A stretch of 22,778 bases of DNA from Methanobacteriota archaeon (GTDB taxonomy: Archaea; Hydrothermarchaeota; Hydrothermarchaeia; Hydrothermarchaeales; JACRDW01), in contig JACRDW010000011.1 in the NCBI GenBank assembly GCA_016212785.1, positions 1-22,778 of the forward strand, in the 5' to 3' direction. The notes beneath the pieces are model-generated. The model saw only the letters and a list, made by a program, of their open reading frames with translations, was not told the origin of the DNA and did not search any database. A program made the translations under genes and the position numbers. Shown here one piece after another: positions 14,877-22,778 of the stretch; the first letter of the stretch is position 1; each line of letters opens with the position of its first letter.

Positions 14877-14895
14877 GCTAAAAAGGCTGGCGAAG

Positions 14896-14952
14896 AATAT
14901 TTATAAAAGGAGATAGCTAATTTTGAAGCAAGCTATAAGCAAAGTTTAAATA
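14896..14952 (+). promoter_or_regulatory. Promoter region of the Liv transporter operon (two TATA-like boxes)
   Basis: Two TATA-like elements lie upstream of the first transporter gene: ATTTATAAAAGG around 14898-14909 and GTTTAAATA at 14944-14952. From the second, transcription would begin about 14973, giving a leader of about 16 nt with the Shine-Dalgarno GGGGGAT just before the ATG at 14989. The first would give a longer leader and might serve another condition or be inactive. Confidence 0.45.
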
Positions 14953-14988
14953 GCTTTCCAACGGAATATTAAACAAGGGGGATTGAAA

Positions 14989-16218
14989 ATGGGAGAAAAA
15001 TTTGCGCAAATACGCATGTCGAGGAGGAAATTTCTTAAATATGCTGGAGCAAGTGCCTTGCTGGGACTTTCTGGCTGTGTATTGCCACCTGCTACGCCTG
15101 CACCAGTGCCTAAAAAGCCCATAAGAATTGGGGCTTCCCTTTCCCTGACAGGAACGTATGCAAGAACAGGTCAGGACCAGAGGAATGGATACGAGCTCTG
15201 GCGCAAGGATGTGAACGAGAGGGGCGGACTTCTGGGTCGACAGGTGGAATTCGTTTTCTACGACGACGAGAGCAAGCCCGAGACAGGGGCAAAGCTGTAT
15301 GAAAAGCTGATAACAGAGGACAAGGTAGATTTAGTGCTCGGTCCTTACAGCAGTCCGGTAACCTTCGCTGCGAGCACTGTAACCGAGAAATACAAGCACC
15401 CCATGGTCGCCACGGGCTCAGCGGCAACGAACATCTGGGGGAGGGGCTACAGATACGTTTTCCAGGTCTACACTCCAGATGACTTCTACATGGACGGGGC
15501 AGTAATCTTCGGCGCAGAGAAAGGAGCAAAAACCATGGCGATAATCAACGAGAATACCGTCTTCGCAAAGGGTGCTGCAAGGGGAGCGACCAAGAAAGCA
15601 AAGGAAGTGGGCATTCAGGTAGTATTCACAGAGGAATATACAAGGGGGGCGCCAGACTTCTCGCCCCTGCTGAGCAAAATAAAAGCCCTGAATCCTGACA
15701 TTCTGCTGGGAGGAACATACCTGCCGGACTCTGTGCTTATAACGAGGCAGGCAAAAGAGTTGGATGTGAATCCAAAAATGTTTGCTTTCTCCGTTGGTCC
15801 TGCGCTACCAGACTTCTATAAATCACTAAGCAAGGACGCCGAGTATATCTTCGGGGCAAGCCAGTGGGAGCCGTCTCTGAAGCTACCCGGAGTAAAGGAA
15901 TTCGTGGAGAAATACAAAGCTGCATACAACGCAGAGCCGGGCTATCATGCGGCAGGTGGCTATGGCGGAGCGCAGATATTAGAAGAGGCGGTCAAGAAGG
16001 TCGGGAGCATAGATTTGGAGAAGATTAGAGAAACCCTCGCTGCAATGGAAACCACGACTATATTCGGAAAGTACAAAGTGAATGAGCAGGGGCTGCAGGT
16101 TGTTAAGCCCAGCTACATGACGCAGTGGCAGGAGGGCAAGCGGGAGATAGTCTACCCAAAGGAAGCTGCCACAGCCGAGCCCCGCTATCCTACGCCGCCT
16201 TGGAAGGAAAGGAAGTAG
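14989..16218 (+). CDS. Branched-chain-type ABC transporter substrate-binding lipoprotein (Tat signal)
   Basis: The extracellular substrate-binding protein of a HAAT (Liv-type) ABC importer, 409 aa. The N-terminus has a twin-arginine motif SRRKFLK (residues 11-17), a hydrophobic stretch and a lipobox LSGC (27-30). This predicts export in folded form by Tat and a lipid anchor at Cys30. The mature part has IRIGASLSLTGTYARTGQDQ, GLLGRQVEFVFYDDES, VDLVLGPYSS and YGGAQILEEAV, all typical of LivJ-type periplasmic-binding folds. The ATG at 14989 is chosen over a TTG two codons upstream because of a GGGGGAT ribosome-binding site. Family members bind branched-chain amino acids, amides, urea or aromatic and dicarboxylic compounds; specificity is not readable here. 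The operon ends in malic enzyme and fumarate reductase, so a C4-related ligand is possible. Confidence 0.92.
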   Translation: MGEKFAQIRMSRRKFLKYAGASALLGLSGCVLPPATPAPVPKKPIRIGASLSLTGTYARTGQDQRNGYELWRKDVNERGGLLGRQVEFVFYDDESKPETGAKLYEKLITEDKVDLVLGPYSSPVTFAASTVTEKYKHPMVATGSAATNIWGRGYRYVFQVYTPDDFYMDGAVIFGAEKGAKTMAIINENTVFAKGAARGATKKAKEVGIQVVFTEEYTRGAPDFSPLLSKIKALNPDILLGGTYLPDSVLITRQAKELDVNPKMFAFSVGPALPDFYKSLSKDAEYIFGASQWEPSLKLPGVKEFVEKYKAAYNAEPGYHAAGGYGGAQILEEAVKKVGSIDLEKIRETLAAMETTTIFGKYKVNEQGLQVVKPSYMTQWQEGKREIVYPKEAATAEPRYPTPPWKERK

Positions 16219-16232
16219 TTTGAGGTTCTGGG

Positions 16233-17105
16233 ATGCCTGTTGAGAGTGCAGTTACGTTGCTACAGGTTGCCATCGGCGGAGTGCTGCTGGGCGCAGTTTA
16301 TGCCCTGCTAGCCTGCGGTTTAAATCTAATCTTCGGCGTTATGCGGGTTATAAACGTCGCTCATGGCGAACTTATGATGCTGGGCAGCTACACAACATTC
16401 TGGCTATTTTTTCTTCTCGGCATTAATCCTCTCCTCTCCCTTCTTTTCTCAATACCTCTAATGTTTCTTCTGGGCATGGGCATTCAAAAATTCTTAGTCA
16501 GCCGTGTTGTTAAAGCTCCCGAACTCATGTCCCTGCTTGTAACCTTCGGCATATCCATGTTTATTCTAAGCTTGGCTCTCTACTTCTGGTCCGCAGATTT
16601 TCGCTCTGTTCCTTACTTCACAGGCTCCATAACGCTGGGCAGTTTTGCCTTTTCCAGGCCAAGAGTAATTGCCTTTGGGATAGCTGTGGTGATAACCCTC
16701 GCGGTTTACATCTTCCTGAAGAAAACCAAATTGGGCAAGGCTGTTCGAGCTACCTCGCAGAGCAGCGAAGTAGCTGCGATTTGCGGGGTTGATGTTGAGC
16801 GGATTCGCCTTTTAACTTTTGGTCTGGGCTCTGCGCTTGCTGCGGCGGCAGGGTCGCTGCTCGTAGTTATCTACGCTGTCAATCCCTCAACAGGGCAGAC
16901 CTTCATTTTAAAAGCCTTTGCGATAATAGTTCTGGGCGGCATGGGTAGCTTTTTAGGCGCCTTTATAGGAGCCCTCATTCTTGGACTTGCGGAAGCCTTC
17001 ACCTCCTTCTTTTTCACTGCCCAGCTTTCTGAGGCGGTTGCCTATCTGCTCCTGATTTTGGTCCTGCTTTTCATGCCTTCTGGGCTGCTGGGGGAGAGAG
17101 AATGA
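16233..17105 (+). CDS. livH: Branched-chain-type ABC transporter permease (LivH-like)
   Basis: Inner permease of the importer, 290 aa, with about eight hydrophobic transmembrane helices. The family hallmark ACGLNLIFGVMRVINVAHGE is at about 26-45, and IIVLGGMGSFLGAFIGALIL near the C-terminus matches the conserved LivH tail. It begins 14 nt after the substrate-binding protein stop, with GAGGT a few bases before the ATG. Its end overlaps the next permease by 4 nt (ATGA). Length and motifs are normal, and no disruption is seen. Confidence 0.95.
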   Translation: MPVESAVTLLQVAIGGVLLGAVYALLACGLNLIFGVMRVINVAHGELMMLGSYTTFWLFFLLGINPLLSLLFSIPLMFLLGMGIQKFLVSRVVKAPELMSLLVTFGISMFILSLALYFWSADFRSVPYFTGSITLGSFAFSRPRVIAFGIAVVITLAVYIFLKKTKLGKAVRATSQSSEVAAICGVDVERIRLLTFGLGSALAAAAGSLLVVIYAVNPSTGQTFILKAFAIIVLGGMGSFLGAFIGALILGLAEAFTSFFFTAQLSEAVAYLLLILVLLFMPSGLLGERE

Positions 17106-18016
17106 GAAGAGTTATAGCAGCGCTAGCTGCAATTTTACTGCTCCTGCCCTTCTTCGCTTCCCCTTATATCACTGCCCTCCTCCTGCTCATCTTCATGTAC
17201 ATTACCCTAGCCGAGAGCTGGAATATTCTCTCAGGCTACACGGGCTACGTTTCCTTCGGGCATGTAGCCTTTTTCGGAATTGGCGCTTATACGGCTGCCC
17301 TGCTGATAACCCAAAAAGCCTTTCCCTGGATTCTGGCATCACTGCTTGGAGGCATAGTGGCAGTTCTTTTTGCGGGCGTTATAGGCTTCATCTGCCTCAG
17401 GCTTAGGGGACCCTACTTCGCCATAGCTTTGCTCGGTCTCAACGAGGCTATAAAAGTTATCGCCACTGCTTGGGAATCTCTGACCCGGGGAGGCTATGGC
17501 ATCTCACTGCCTCCGGTGCCAGACTTGAGGTCTATATATTACGCCATGCTCCTGAGCGCCACAGCAGTTGTCCTGCTCACCTACAGGCTGGCAAGCTCTA
17601 AGTTTGGATTGCGGTTTCTTGCAATAAGGGAGGACGAGATTGGGGCAGAGGGGATTGGCATAAATACGACGAGATACAAGCATGCTGCCTTCATTTTGAG
17701 TTCCTTCTTTCCCGGCGTTGTGGGAGGCGTATACGCCTACTACCTGAGCTACATCGAGCCAGAGTCGGTTTTTTCAGTTTCGATTACCGTTAAAATGATT
17801 GTGATGAGCATGTTTGGCGGAGCAGGAACGGTGCTTGGTCCGGTGATTGGAGCAGCCTCGCTGGCGCTTGTCTCGGAGCTTTTCTGGGCTAAGTTTCCAT
17901 ACCTGCACCAGGTCATGTTTGGAGCATTAATAGTTGCCGTCGTACTCTTCATACCAGGGGGCGTTGTAGCTCTGCTTCAGGAGAGAAATATATTGCCCAG
18001 AAGCAGGAGGGTTTGA
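17102..18016 (+). CDS. livM: Branched-chain-type ABC transporter permease (LivM-like)
   Basis: Second membrane subunit, 304 aa, which pairs with LivH to form the translocation path. Signatures are LAESWNILSGYTGYVSFGHV and AFFGIGAYTAAL (about 40-70), LRGPYFAIALLGLNEAIKV (about 103-120), and GGAGTVLGPVIGAASLAL in the C-terminal half. The start overlaps livH by 4 nt, and the ATPase gene begins directly after its stop with no spacer, so both are translationally coupled. No extra soluble or fused ATPase domain is present. Confidence 0.95.
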   Translation: MRRVIAALAAILLLLPFFASPYITALLLLIFMYITLAESWNILSGYTGYVSFGHVAFFGIGAYTAALLITQKAFPWILASLLGGIVAVLFAGVIGFICLRLRGPYFAIALLGLNEAIKVIATAWESLTRGGYGISLPPVPDLRSIYYAMLLSATAVVLLTYRLASSKFGLRFLAIREDEIGAEGIGINTTRYKHAAFILSSFFPGVVGGVYAYYLSYIEPESVFSVSITVKMIVMSMFGGAGTVLGPVIGAASLALVSELFWAKFPYLHQVMFGALIVAVVLFIPGGVVALLQERNILPRSRRV

Positions 18017-18721
18017 ATGCTCAGCATTAGAAATCTCTCCAAAAATTTCGGGGGCGTTGCAGCGCTTCATAGATGCAGCTTCGAGGTAAAGGAGAACTCC
18101 ATCTGCGGGCTTATCGGCCCCAACGGCTCAGGCAAGACCACGCTTTTTAATCTAATTACTGGAATCTACAAATGCGATTGCGGCGATGTATATTTAAAAG
18201 GGGAGGAGTTAACCCACCTAAAGCCCCATGAAGTCGCCCGCCGAGGCGTGGGCAGGACTTTCCAGATAACAAAGGTCTTCACCAAAATGACTGCCTTAGA
18301 AAATCTCCTCGTGGCTGCTTCAAAAACTGGAAGGGAGGTTGAAGAAAAGGCTCTGGAGCTCCTTGATTTCGTGAATCTGCTTGAGCTTCGCGACGAGTAC
18401 GCAGGCAACCTTTCCTTCGGGCAGCAAAAACTTTTAGAGCTGGCCCGCGTACTTATGCTGGAGCCTGAACTTCTTCTTTTAGACGAGGCCCTAGCGGGAA
18501 TAAATCCAACGATGAAGCTCAGGCTACTGGAGCTGATAAGGCACCTGCAAAAACAGGGAAAAACCTTCCTTATAATAGAGCACGACATGAAGGCGATAAT
18601 GCCTCTGTGCGAGAAGCTCGTGGTGTTGGACCACGGGGAGAAGATTGCAGAGGGGCTGCCTGAGGACATTCAGAGGAATGAAAGGGTAATGGAGGCTTAC
18701 TTCGGGGCGATAAAATGCTAG
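18017..18721 (+). CDS. livG: Branched-chain-type ABC transporter ATP-binding protein (LivG-like)
   Basis: Cytoplasmic ATPase of the importer, 234 aa, slightly short for LivG. Walker A is GPNGSGKT (34-41), the signature is LSFGQQ (132-137) and Walker B LLLLDE (152-157), with the switch His in LIIEHDM. The usual proline after the Walker B glutamate is replaced (DEALAGINP instead of DEPxAGLNP), a mild variation. The ATG directly follows the livM stop. The last 7 nt overlap livF. It is called LivG rather than LivF by its FGGVAAL start and the GRTFQITKVF loop. Confidence 0.94.
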   Translation: MLSIRNLSKNFGGVAALHRCSFEVKENSICGLIGPNGSGKTTLFNLITGIYKCDCGDVYLKGEELTHLKPHEVARRGVGRTFQITKVFTKMTALENLLVAASKTGREVEEKALELLDFVNLLELRDEYAGNLSFGQQKLLELARVLMLEPELLLLDEALAGINPTMKLRLLELIRHLQKQGKTFLIIEHDMKAIMPLCEKLVVLDHGEKIAEGLPEDIQRNERVMEAYFGAIKC

Positions 18722-19413
18722 AGGTGAGAGGATTATTTTCGGGCTATGGGAAAATAGAGATTCTGCACGGTGTTTCCCTAGAGGTAAAGGAGTCTGAGAT
18801 AGTGGCCTTGATTGGTCCAAACGGCGCTGGCAAAAGCACTGTTCTTAAAACCATCGTCGGGCTTTTGAAGGGTAAAGGAAGCATATTATTTAAGGGTGAG
18901 GAAATCTCCTCGCTGAGTTCACACATCTTAGTTGGAAAAGGGCTCTCCTACGTTCCCCAGGGGAGAATAGTTTTTCCCCGGATGAGTGTTCTGGAGAACC
19001 TTGAGATGGGGGCGTATTTAGAGAAGCGCAGAGAAAAAATTGAGGAAGCGCTGCAAAGGGTGTATGGCTTGTTTCCAGTACTCAAAGAAAGGAAGGAGCA
19101 AAAGGCAGCAACGCTCAGCGGCGGAGAGCAGCAGATGCTTGCCATGGGCAGAGCACTTATGCAGAGTCCATCTCTCCTCCTTTTGGACGAGCCATCCCTG
19201 GGTCTTGCCCCGAAGTACGTGAGCTTGATTTTCCAGAAAATTCTGGAGATGAGGAAAAAAGTTACGATGCTAATCGTGGAACAGAATGCCGCAAGGGCTC
19301 TGGAGATAGCTGACAGAGGATACGTTCTTGAGCTCGGGCAGAATAGGTTTGAGGGCTCCGGCAGGGAGCTGCTGAACAATCCGGAAGTGAGGAGGCTCTA
19401 CCTTGGGGGATAG
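18715..19413 (+). CDS. livF: Branched-chain-type ABC transporter ATP-binding protein (LivF-like)
   Basis: Second ATPase subunit, 232 aa, normal for LivF. The protein begins MLEVRGLFSGYGKIEILHGV. Walker A is GPNGAGKS (34-41), the Q-loop region YVPQGRIVFPRMSVLENLEM (79-98) is strongly LivF-like, the signature is LSGGEQQ (134-140) and Walker B LLLLDEP (154-160), followed by SLGLAP. The ATG overlaps livG by 7 nt. Its end overlaps the malic enzyme start by 11 nt, so the metabolic genes are fused to the transporter message. Confidence 0.95.
   Translation: MLEVRGLFSGYGKIEILHGVSLEVKESEIVALIGPNGAGKSTVLKTIVGLLKGKGSILFKGEEISSLSSHILVGKGLSYVPQGRIVFPRMSVLENLEMGAYLEKRREKIEEALQRVYGLFPVLKERKEQKAATLSGGEQQMLAMGRALMQSPSLLLLDEPSLGLAPKYVSLIFQKILEMRKKVTMLIVEQNAARALEIADRGYVLELGQNRFEGSGRELLNNPEVRRLYLGG
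19391..19395 (+). promoter_or_regulatory. Ribosome-binding site fixing the TTG start of malic enzyme
   Basis: GGAGG, inside the end of livF, lies 7 nt before the TTG at 19403. No ATG occurs near the expected N-terminus, so the strong Shine-Dalgarno site supports a TTG start. Confidence 0.65.
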
Positions 19414-20728
19414 GATAGAAAAATTTAAAAAACTCTTAGAAGAGGCTTCGAAGCCTGTAAAGGCTGCTAAGGGAAGGCATGCGAAGTACAGGGGCAAGAT
19501 TCAAATATTGAGCAAAGTCCCGATCAGTACCTTCGAAGACTTCGCGGTGTGGTATACTCCGGGCGTGGGGGAGGTTGCAAAGGCAATACACAAAAACAAA
19601 GACTCTGTTTATGAGTATACCAACAGGTGGAATTCCGTGGCAATTGTTTCAGACGGGACGAGAAATTTGGGGCTTGGTGATCTGGGCGCGGAAGCCGAGT
19701 TGCCAGTGCTGGAGGGCAAGGCGCTGCTCTTCAAGTTTCTGGGGGGCGTGGATGCTTTTCCCCTCTGCATTGCAGCAAAGGGGCAGGAAGAAATAATCCG
19801 GTTCGTGGAATGGATAAAGCCTTCCTTCGGGGGCATCAATCTCGAAGATATAGCCCAGCCTAAGTGCTTCCACGTGCTGGATGAACTGAGGAAGAATTTA
19901 GATATTCCCGTCTGGCATGACGACCAGCAGGGGACTGCGACGGTTACCCTTGCAGGTTTAATCAATGCTCTGAACCTTGTGGGCAAAAAGGCGAGGGAAA
20001 TAACAGTTTCCTTAATCGGTGCGGGAGCAGCAAACATCACCATAGCCAGATTCCTCGCAGCCTACGGAGTTAAAATTGGAAATATGATAATAGTAGACAG
20101 AACTGGAATACTGCATGCAGGAAGAGAAGAGCTTAGGGGGGGATATAAAGAAAAATGGGAGATGTGCCTGAAAAGCAATAGAGAGGGAAGAACCGGGGGG
20201 ATCGCAGAGGCTATGAAAGGCAGCGACGTTTGCATCGCCGCCTCTGCGCCCGGGCCAGGGATAATAAAAAGAAGCGACGTAGCGAGCATGGCGAGCGATG
20301 CAATAATTTTTGCCCTCGCCAATCCAATACCCGAAATCTGGCCCTGGGAGGCAAAGAAAGCTGGAGCGAGAATCGTCGCAACTGGAAGAAGCGATTTTCC
20401 AAACCAGATAAACAACTCCCTAGGTTTCCCTGGAATCTTCAGGGGCGCTCTCGATGTTAGAGCCAAGGCGATAACCGACGAGATGTGCATCGCTGCTGCG
20501 AAGGAGCTCGCGAGAGTTGCAGAAGAAAAGGGCATCCACGAGAAATACATAATACCAAGCATGGAAGAAGTGGAACTATTCCCAAGGGAGGCAGCCGCGG
20601 TGGCTGCGAAGGCGATGGAGCAGGGAATTGCGGGGATAAAGCTTGGTAAAAAAGAGCTTCTGGATAATGCAGCGAAAATTATACAAAACGCCAGAGCCCA
20701 AATAGAACTTCTGACAAAAGCCTTGTGA
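19403..20728 (+). CDS. Malic enzyme (malate dehydrogenase, oxaloacetate-decarboxylating)
   Basis: Oxidatively decarboxylates malate to pyruvate and CO2, using NAD or NADP. It has 441 aa, the usual size of the short prokaryotic form. Catalytic residues are recognisable: Tyr51 in [11 protein letters not shown], Lys106 in the EGKALLFK segment, the metal ligands in [10 protein letters not shown] (Glu149, Asp150) and Asp173-174 in HDDQQGTA. The dinucleotide site is SLIGAGAAN (204-211). The C-terminal [11 protein letters not shown] and [13 protein letters not shown] are family-typical. It starts with TTG and is preceded by GGAGG; no ATG is nearby. The gene overlaps livF by 11 nt and touches the flavoprotein gene as TGATG. 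The operon suggests that the enzyme uses malate made by, or feeding, the downstream oxidoreductase and fumarase steps. Cofactor preference is unclear. Confidence 0.94.
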   Translation: MGDRIEKFKKLLEEASKPVKAAKGRHAKYRGKIQILSKVPISTFEDFAVWYTPGVGEVAKAIHKNKDSVYEYTNRWNSVAIVSDGTRNLGLGDLGAEAELPVLEGKALLFKFLGGVDAFPLCIAAKGQEEIIRFVEWIKPSFGGINLEDIAQPKCFHVLDELRKNLDIPVWHDDQQGTATVTLAGLINALNLVGKKAREITVSLIGAGAANITIARFLAAYGVKIGNMIIVDRTGILHAGREELRGGYKEKWEMCLKSNREGRTGGIAEAMKGSDVCIAASAPGPGIIKRSDVASMASDAIIFALANPIPEIWPWEAKKAGARIVATGRSDFPNQINNSLGFPGIFRGALDVRAKAITDEMCIAAAKELARVAEEKGIHEKYIIPSMEEVELFPREAAAVAAKAMEQGIAGIKLGKKELLDNAAKIIQNARAQIELLTKAL

Positions 20729-22410
20729 TGACCATGTTCACCCACGACGTGTTGGTTGTAGGAGGCGGGCTGGCAGGGCTCAGGGCTGCCCTTGAAGCCA
20801 GCAAGAACTGTGACACAGTTCTGGTTTCTAAGGTGCATCCCCTGCGCAGCCACTCTGTTGCGGCTCAGGGGGGTATAAATGCTGCGCTGAGTAGCGATGA
20901 TTCCTGGGAAAAGCACGCTTACGATACAGTAAAGGGGAGCGACTACCTTGCAGACCAGGATGCCGTTGAGCTGCTCTGCAGGGAAGCGCCTGCAAGGATA
21001 ATAGAGATGGAGCACTTCGGCACGCTTTTCTCGAGGACAGGCGAGGGCAGGATAGCCCAGCGCCCCTTCGGAGGTGCCGAATTCCCAAGAACCTGCTACG
21101 CTGCTGACAGAACCGGGCACAACTTATTGCACGCGCTGTACGAGCAGGTCCTACGAAGGGGAATAAAGATTTACGAGGAGTGGCTGATTGTGAGCTTGGC
21201 TGTAGAAGACCAGCGCTGCATCGGTGCAGTAGGCTACCACATCCCCAGCGGAGAAGTAGCTGGCTTTAAAGCCAAAGCAACCATCCTCGCAACAGGCGGC
21301 TATGGAAGGATATATCAAAAATCCACGAATGCGCTGATAAATACGGGTCACGGTTGCGCGATAGCTTACTATGCAGGTGCACCTCTTGAGGACATGGAGT
21401 TTGTCCAGTTTCATCCCACGACGCTTTACGGAACAAATATACTAATCACTGAGGGAGCTCGAGGCGAAGGAGGGTATTTGCTAAATAGCAGCGGGGAGAG
21501 GTTCATGCGGCGCTATGCAAGGGAGCAGATGGAGCTCGCTCCTCGAGATATAGTAGCCAGGGCATTAGAGACAGAGATAAAGGAGGGAAGAGGTTTTGAG
21601 GGAGGCTACGTTCGTCTCGACCTGCGCCACCTTGGCGAGGAAAAAATAGTGGAGAGGCTCCCGGGCATAAGGCAGATTGCCCTAGATTTCGCTGGCATAG
21701 ACCCGGTTAAGGAGCCAATTCCGGTGCAGCCGGGGCAGCACTACTCCATGGGAGGAATAGCTTCCAGCAAGACCGGAGAAACTCCGCTTATGGGACTTTA
21801 TGCAGCCGGAGAATGCGCCTGCGTGAGCGTGCACGGCGCAAATCGCCTTGGAGGCAACTCCCTTTTAGAAACTTTAGTTTTTGGAAAGCTGGCAGGAGAG
21901 CACGCTGCGCGGCAGGTCAAAACTTTAGAGCACGGAAGCGAGGCAATACTGGAAGAAGCTCTAGGACAGCGGAAAGAAAAAATCAAAGCGCTGCTTGAAA
22001 AAAACGGCGAAGAAAGCGTTGCTGCGATGAGGGAGGAAATGAGAAAAATAATGACCGAGAAGGTTGGAATATTCAGGGAAGAAAAAGAACTTTCGGAAGC
22101 GTTGCAGGAAGTAAGAGAGCTAAAAAAGCGCTACAAGAATTTAGCGCTGAAAAACAAGGGCGGGGTGTTTAACTACGAGCTGGTCAACGCCCTGGAGCTA
22201 GAGGGAATGCTTAACCTGGCTGAGGTTATCTCTCTATGTGCTCTAAACAGGCGAGAAAGCAGGGGCTCCCACTATCGAACAGATTACCCAAATAGAGATG
22301 ATGCAAACTGGCTCAGGCATACGATAGCGCACTACTCTCCAGAAGCTCCAAAGCTCAGCTACAAAAGTGTAGCAATAACTAAATATCCACCGGAGGAGAG
22401 GATTTACTGA
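20728..22410 (+). CDS. sdhA: Succinate dehydrogenase/fumarate reductase flavoprotein subunit
   Basis: Catalytic subunit interconverting succinate and fumarate, 560 aa. It has the dinucleotide motif [13 protein letters not shown] (about 10-22), the covalent-FAD histidine in [15 protein letters not shown] (about 42), the active-site segment [20 protein letters not shown] (about 225-244), the ELAPRD arginine, GQHYSMGGI, and the closing FAD motif [20 protein letters not shown]. The ATG at 20728 overlaps the malic enzyme stop as TGATG; a GTG 3 nt upstream and an ATG 6 nt downstream are alternatives. The next gene encodes the iron-sulfur subunit, starting in the same TGATG arrangement. Direction (oxidation or reduction) and membrane anchor cannot be decided from this window. 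A methanogen-type thiol:fumarate reductase is an alternative name. Confidence 0.95.
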   Translation: MTMFTHDVLVVGGGLAGLRAALEASKNCDTVLVSKVHPLRSHSVAAQGGINAALSSDDSWEKHAYDTVKGSDYLADQDAVELLCREAPARIIEMEHFGTLFSRTGEGRIAQRPFGGAEFPRTCYAADRTGHNLLHALYEQVLRRGIKIYEEWLIVSLAVEDQRCIGAVGYHIPSGEVAGFKAKATILATGGYGRIYQKSTNALINTGHGCAIAYYAGAPLEDMEFVQFHPTTLYGTNILITEGARGEGGYLLNSSGERFMRRYAREQMELAPRDIVARALETEIKEGRGFEGGYVRLDLRHLGEEKIVERLPGIRQIALDFAGIDPVKEPIPVQPGQHYSMGGIASSKTGETPLMGLYAAGECACVSVHGANRLGGNSLLETLVFGKLAGEHAARQVKTLEHGSEAILEEALGQRKEKIKALLEKNGEESVAAMREEMRKIMTEKVGIFREEKELSEALQEVRELKKRYKNLALKNKGGVFNYELVNALELEGMLNLAEVISLCALNRRESRGSHYRTDYPNRDDANWLRHTIAHYSPEAPKLSYKSVAITKYPPEERIY

Positions 22411-22778
22411 TGCTGAAGCTGAGAGTTTTCCGCTCCGGGGAAGGAAAAGAGCGCTATGACATTTTTCTGGTTGAGGAGAGAGAAGGAATGACTGTTCTGG
22501 AGGCGCTCTTCAAAATCCAGGAAGAGCTTGATTCAACGCTTTCCTTCCGCTATTCCTGCCGCGGAGCTGTATGTGGCTCCTGCGCAATGCTGATAAACAA
22601 GGTTCCACGCTTGGCGTGCAGGACTCAAGTGAGGGAAGTGAAAGATGGACGCCTGATGGCTCCCCTTCAAGTCCTCAGAGCATTTGCAAAACCTGCGATA
22701 GTTGGTATAAAGAGGGGAGAAATTTTAGTCGAGCCCCTGCCCAATTTGTCCATAATCAAAGACCTCATCGTTGACATG
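22410..22778 (+). CDS. sdhB: Succinate dehydrogenase/fumarate reductase iron-sulfur subunit (partial)
   Basis: The N-terminal 123 codons of the electron-transfer subunit, running off the right edge. The plant-type [2Fe-2S] ligands are present: Cys50, Cys55 and Cys58 in YSCRGAVCGSCAM and Cys70 in PRLAC. A PLPNLSIIKDLIVDM segment, a typical SdhB linker, ends the visible part. The C-terminal [4Fe-4S]/[3Fe-4S] domain lies beyond the window. The ATG overlaps the sdhA stop as TGATG, with GGAGGAG about 10 nt upstream. Membrane anchor subunits or a fused CCG domain (as in TfrB) could follow, but cannot be seen here. Confidence 0.93.
   Translation, partial: MLKLRVFRSGEGKERYDIFLVEEREGMTVLEALFKIQEELDSTLSFRYSCRGAVCGSCAMLINKVPRLACRTQVREVKDGRLMAPLQVLRAFAKPAIVGIKRGEILVEPLPNLSIIKDLIVDM

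Noticed and set aside
18166..18669. Serine-rich 167-codon minus-strand open frame in livG
   Set aside because: Serine richness is the expected antisense signature of the livG coding strand; the plus-strand ATPase motifs are decisive.
20062..21120. 352-codon open frame on the minus strand, opposite malic enzyme and sdhA
   Set aside because: It covers parts of two well-identified genes and has no family signature. The composition reflects the antisense of GC-rich codons.

Overview
The window is archaeal chromosome, most likely from a euryarchaeote-type lineage. The evidence is RadA recombinase with a three-OB-fold RPA, archaeal-type cofactor-independent phosphoglycerate mutase (ApgM), Dph6 of diphthamide synthesis, and a radical SAM protein of the tetraether lipid synthase family. 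Genes are packed with ATGA, TGATG or TAATG junctions. Several TATA boxes lie about 25-30 nt before the start codon, which implies leaderless transcripts. I cannot name the genus. There are no rRNA or tRNA genes, CRISPR arrays or complete insertion sequences.

Positions 1-5634 (minus strand) hold one gene train: RPA, RadA, ApgM, a phosphoglucomutase/phosphomannomutase and a sugar-1-phosphate nucleotidyltransferase cut by the left edge. It joins recombination genes to the route from glycolytic intermediates to nucleotide sugars. A 288-nt divergent control region (5635-5922) separates RPA from RadC and holds a 20-bp direct repeat and nested inverted repeats. After RadC (plus strand) comes a two-gene unit of a small winged-helix protein and a retropepsin-like (DTGF) aspartic protease.

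Positions 7327-8648 (minus) encode Dph6 and a B3/B4 tRNA-editing-like protein. They are divergent from a phytoene-desaturase-like FAD oxidoreductase (8688-9947) across a 39-bp gap that must hold both promoters. Positions 9900-13527 (minus) form a five-gene overlapping operon: Tes-family radical SAM, adenosine-specific kinase family protein, a membrane-anchored SagB-type nitroreductase broken by two frameshifts, a 3-TM protein and DUF72. Upstream lie EngB GTPase, a 67-aa helical protein and a PIN-domain gene with an internal deletion. A nearly identical 32-bp repeat flanks the last two.

Positions 14989-22778 (plus) are one long transcription unit: a Tat/lipoprotein substrate-binding protein, two permeases and two ATPases of a branched-chain (HAAT/Liv) ABC transporter, then malic enzyme and the flavoprotein and iron-sulfur subunits of a succinate dehydrogenase/fumarate reductase, the last cut by the right edge. 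Start/stop overlaps tie uptake to C4-dicarboxylate metabolism, so the transporter may import a C4 acid or a precursor of one.

The items most worth a second look are the paired repeat upstream of RPA, the structured RPA/RadC spacer, the winged-helix/DTGF-protease pair, the Tes operon with its disrupted SagB partner, the transporter-malic enzyme-fumarate reductase operon, and the repeat-flanked PIN locus.
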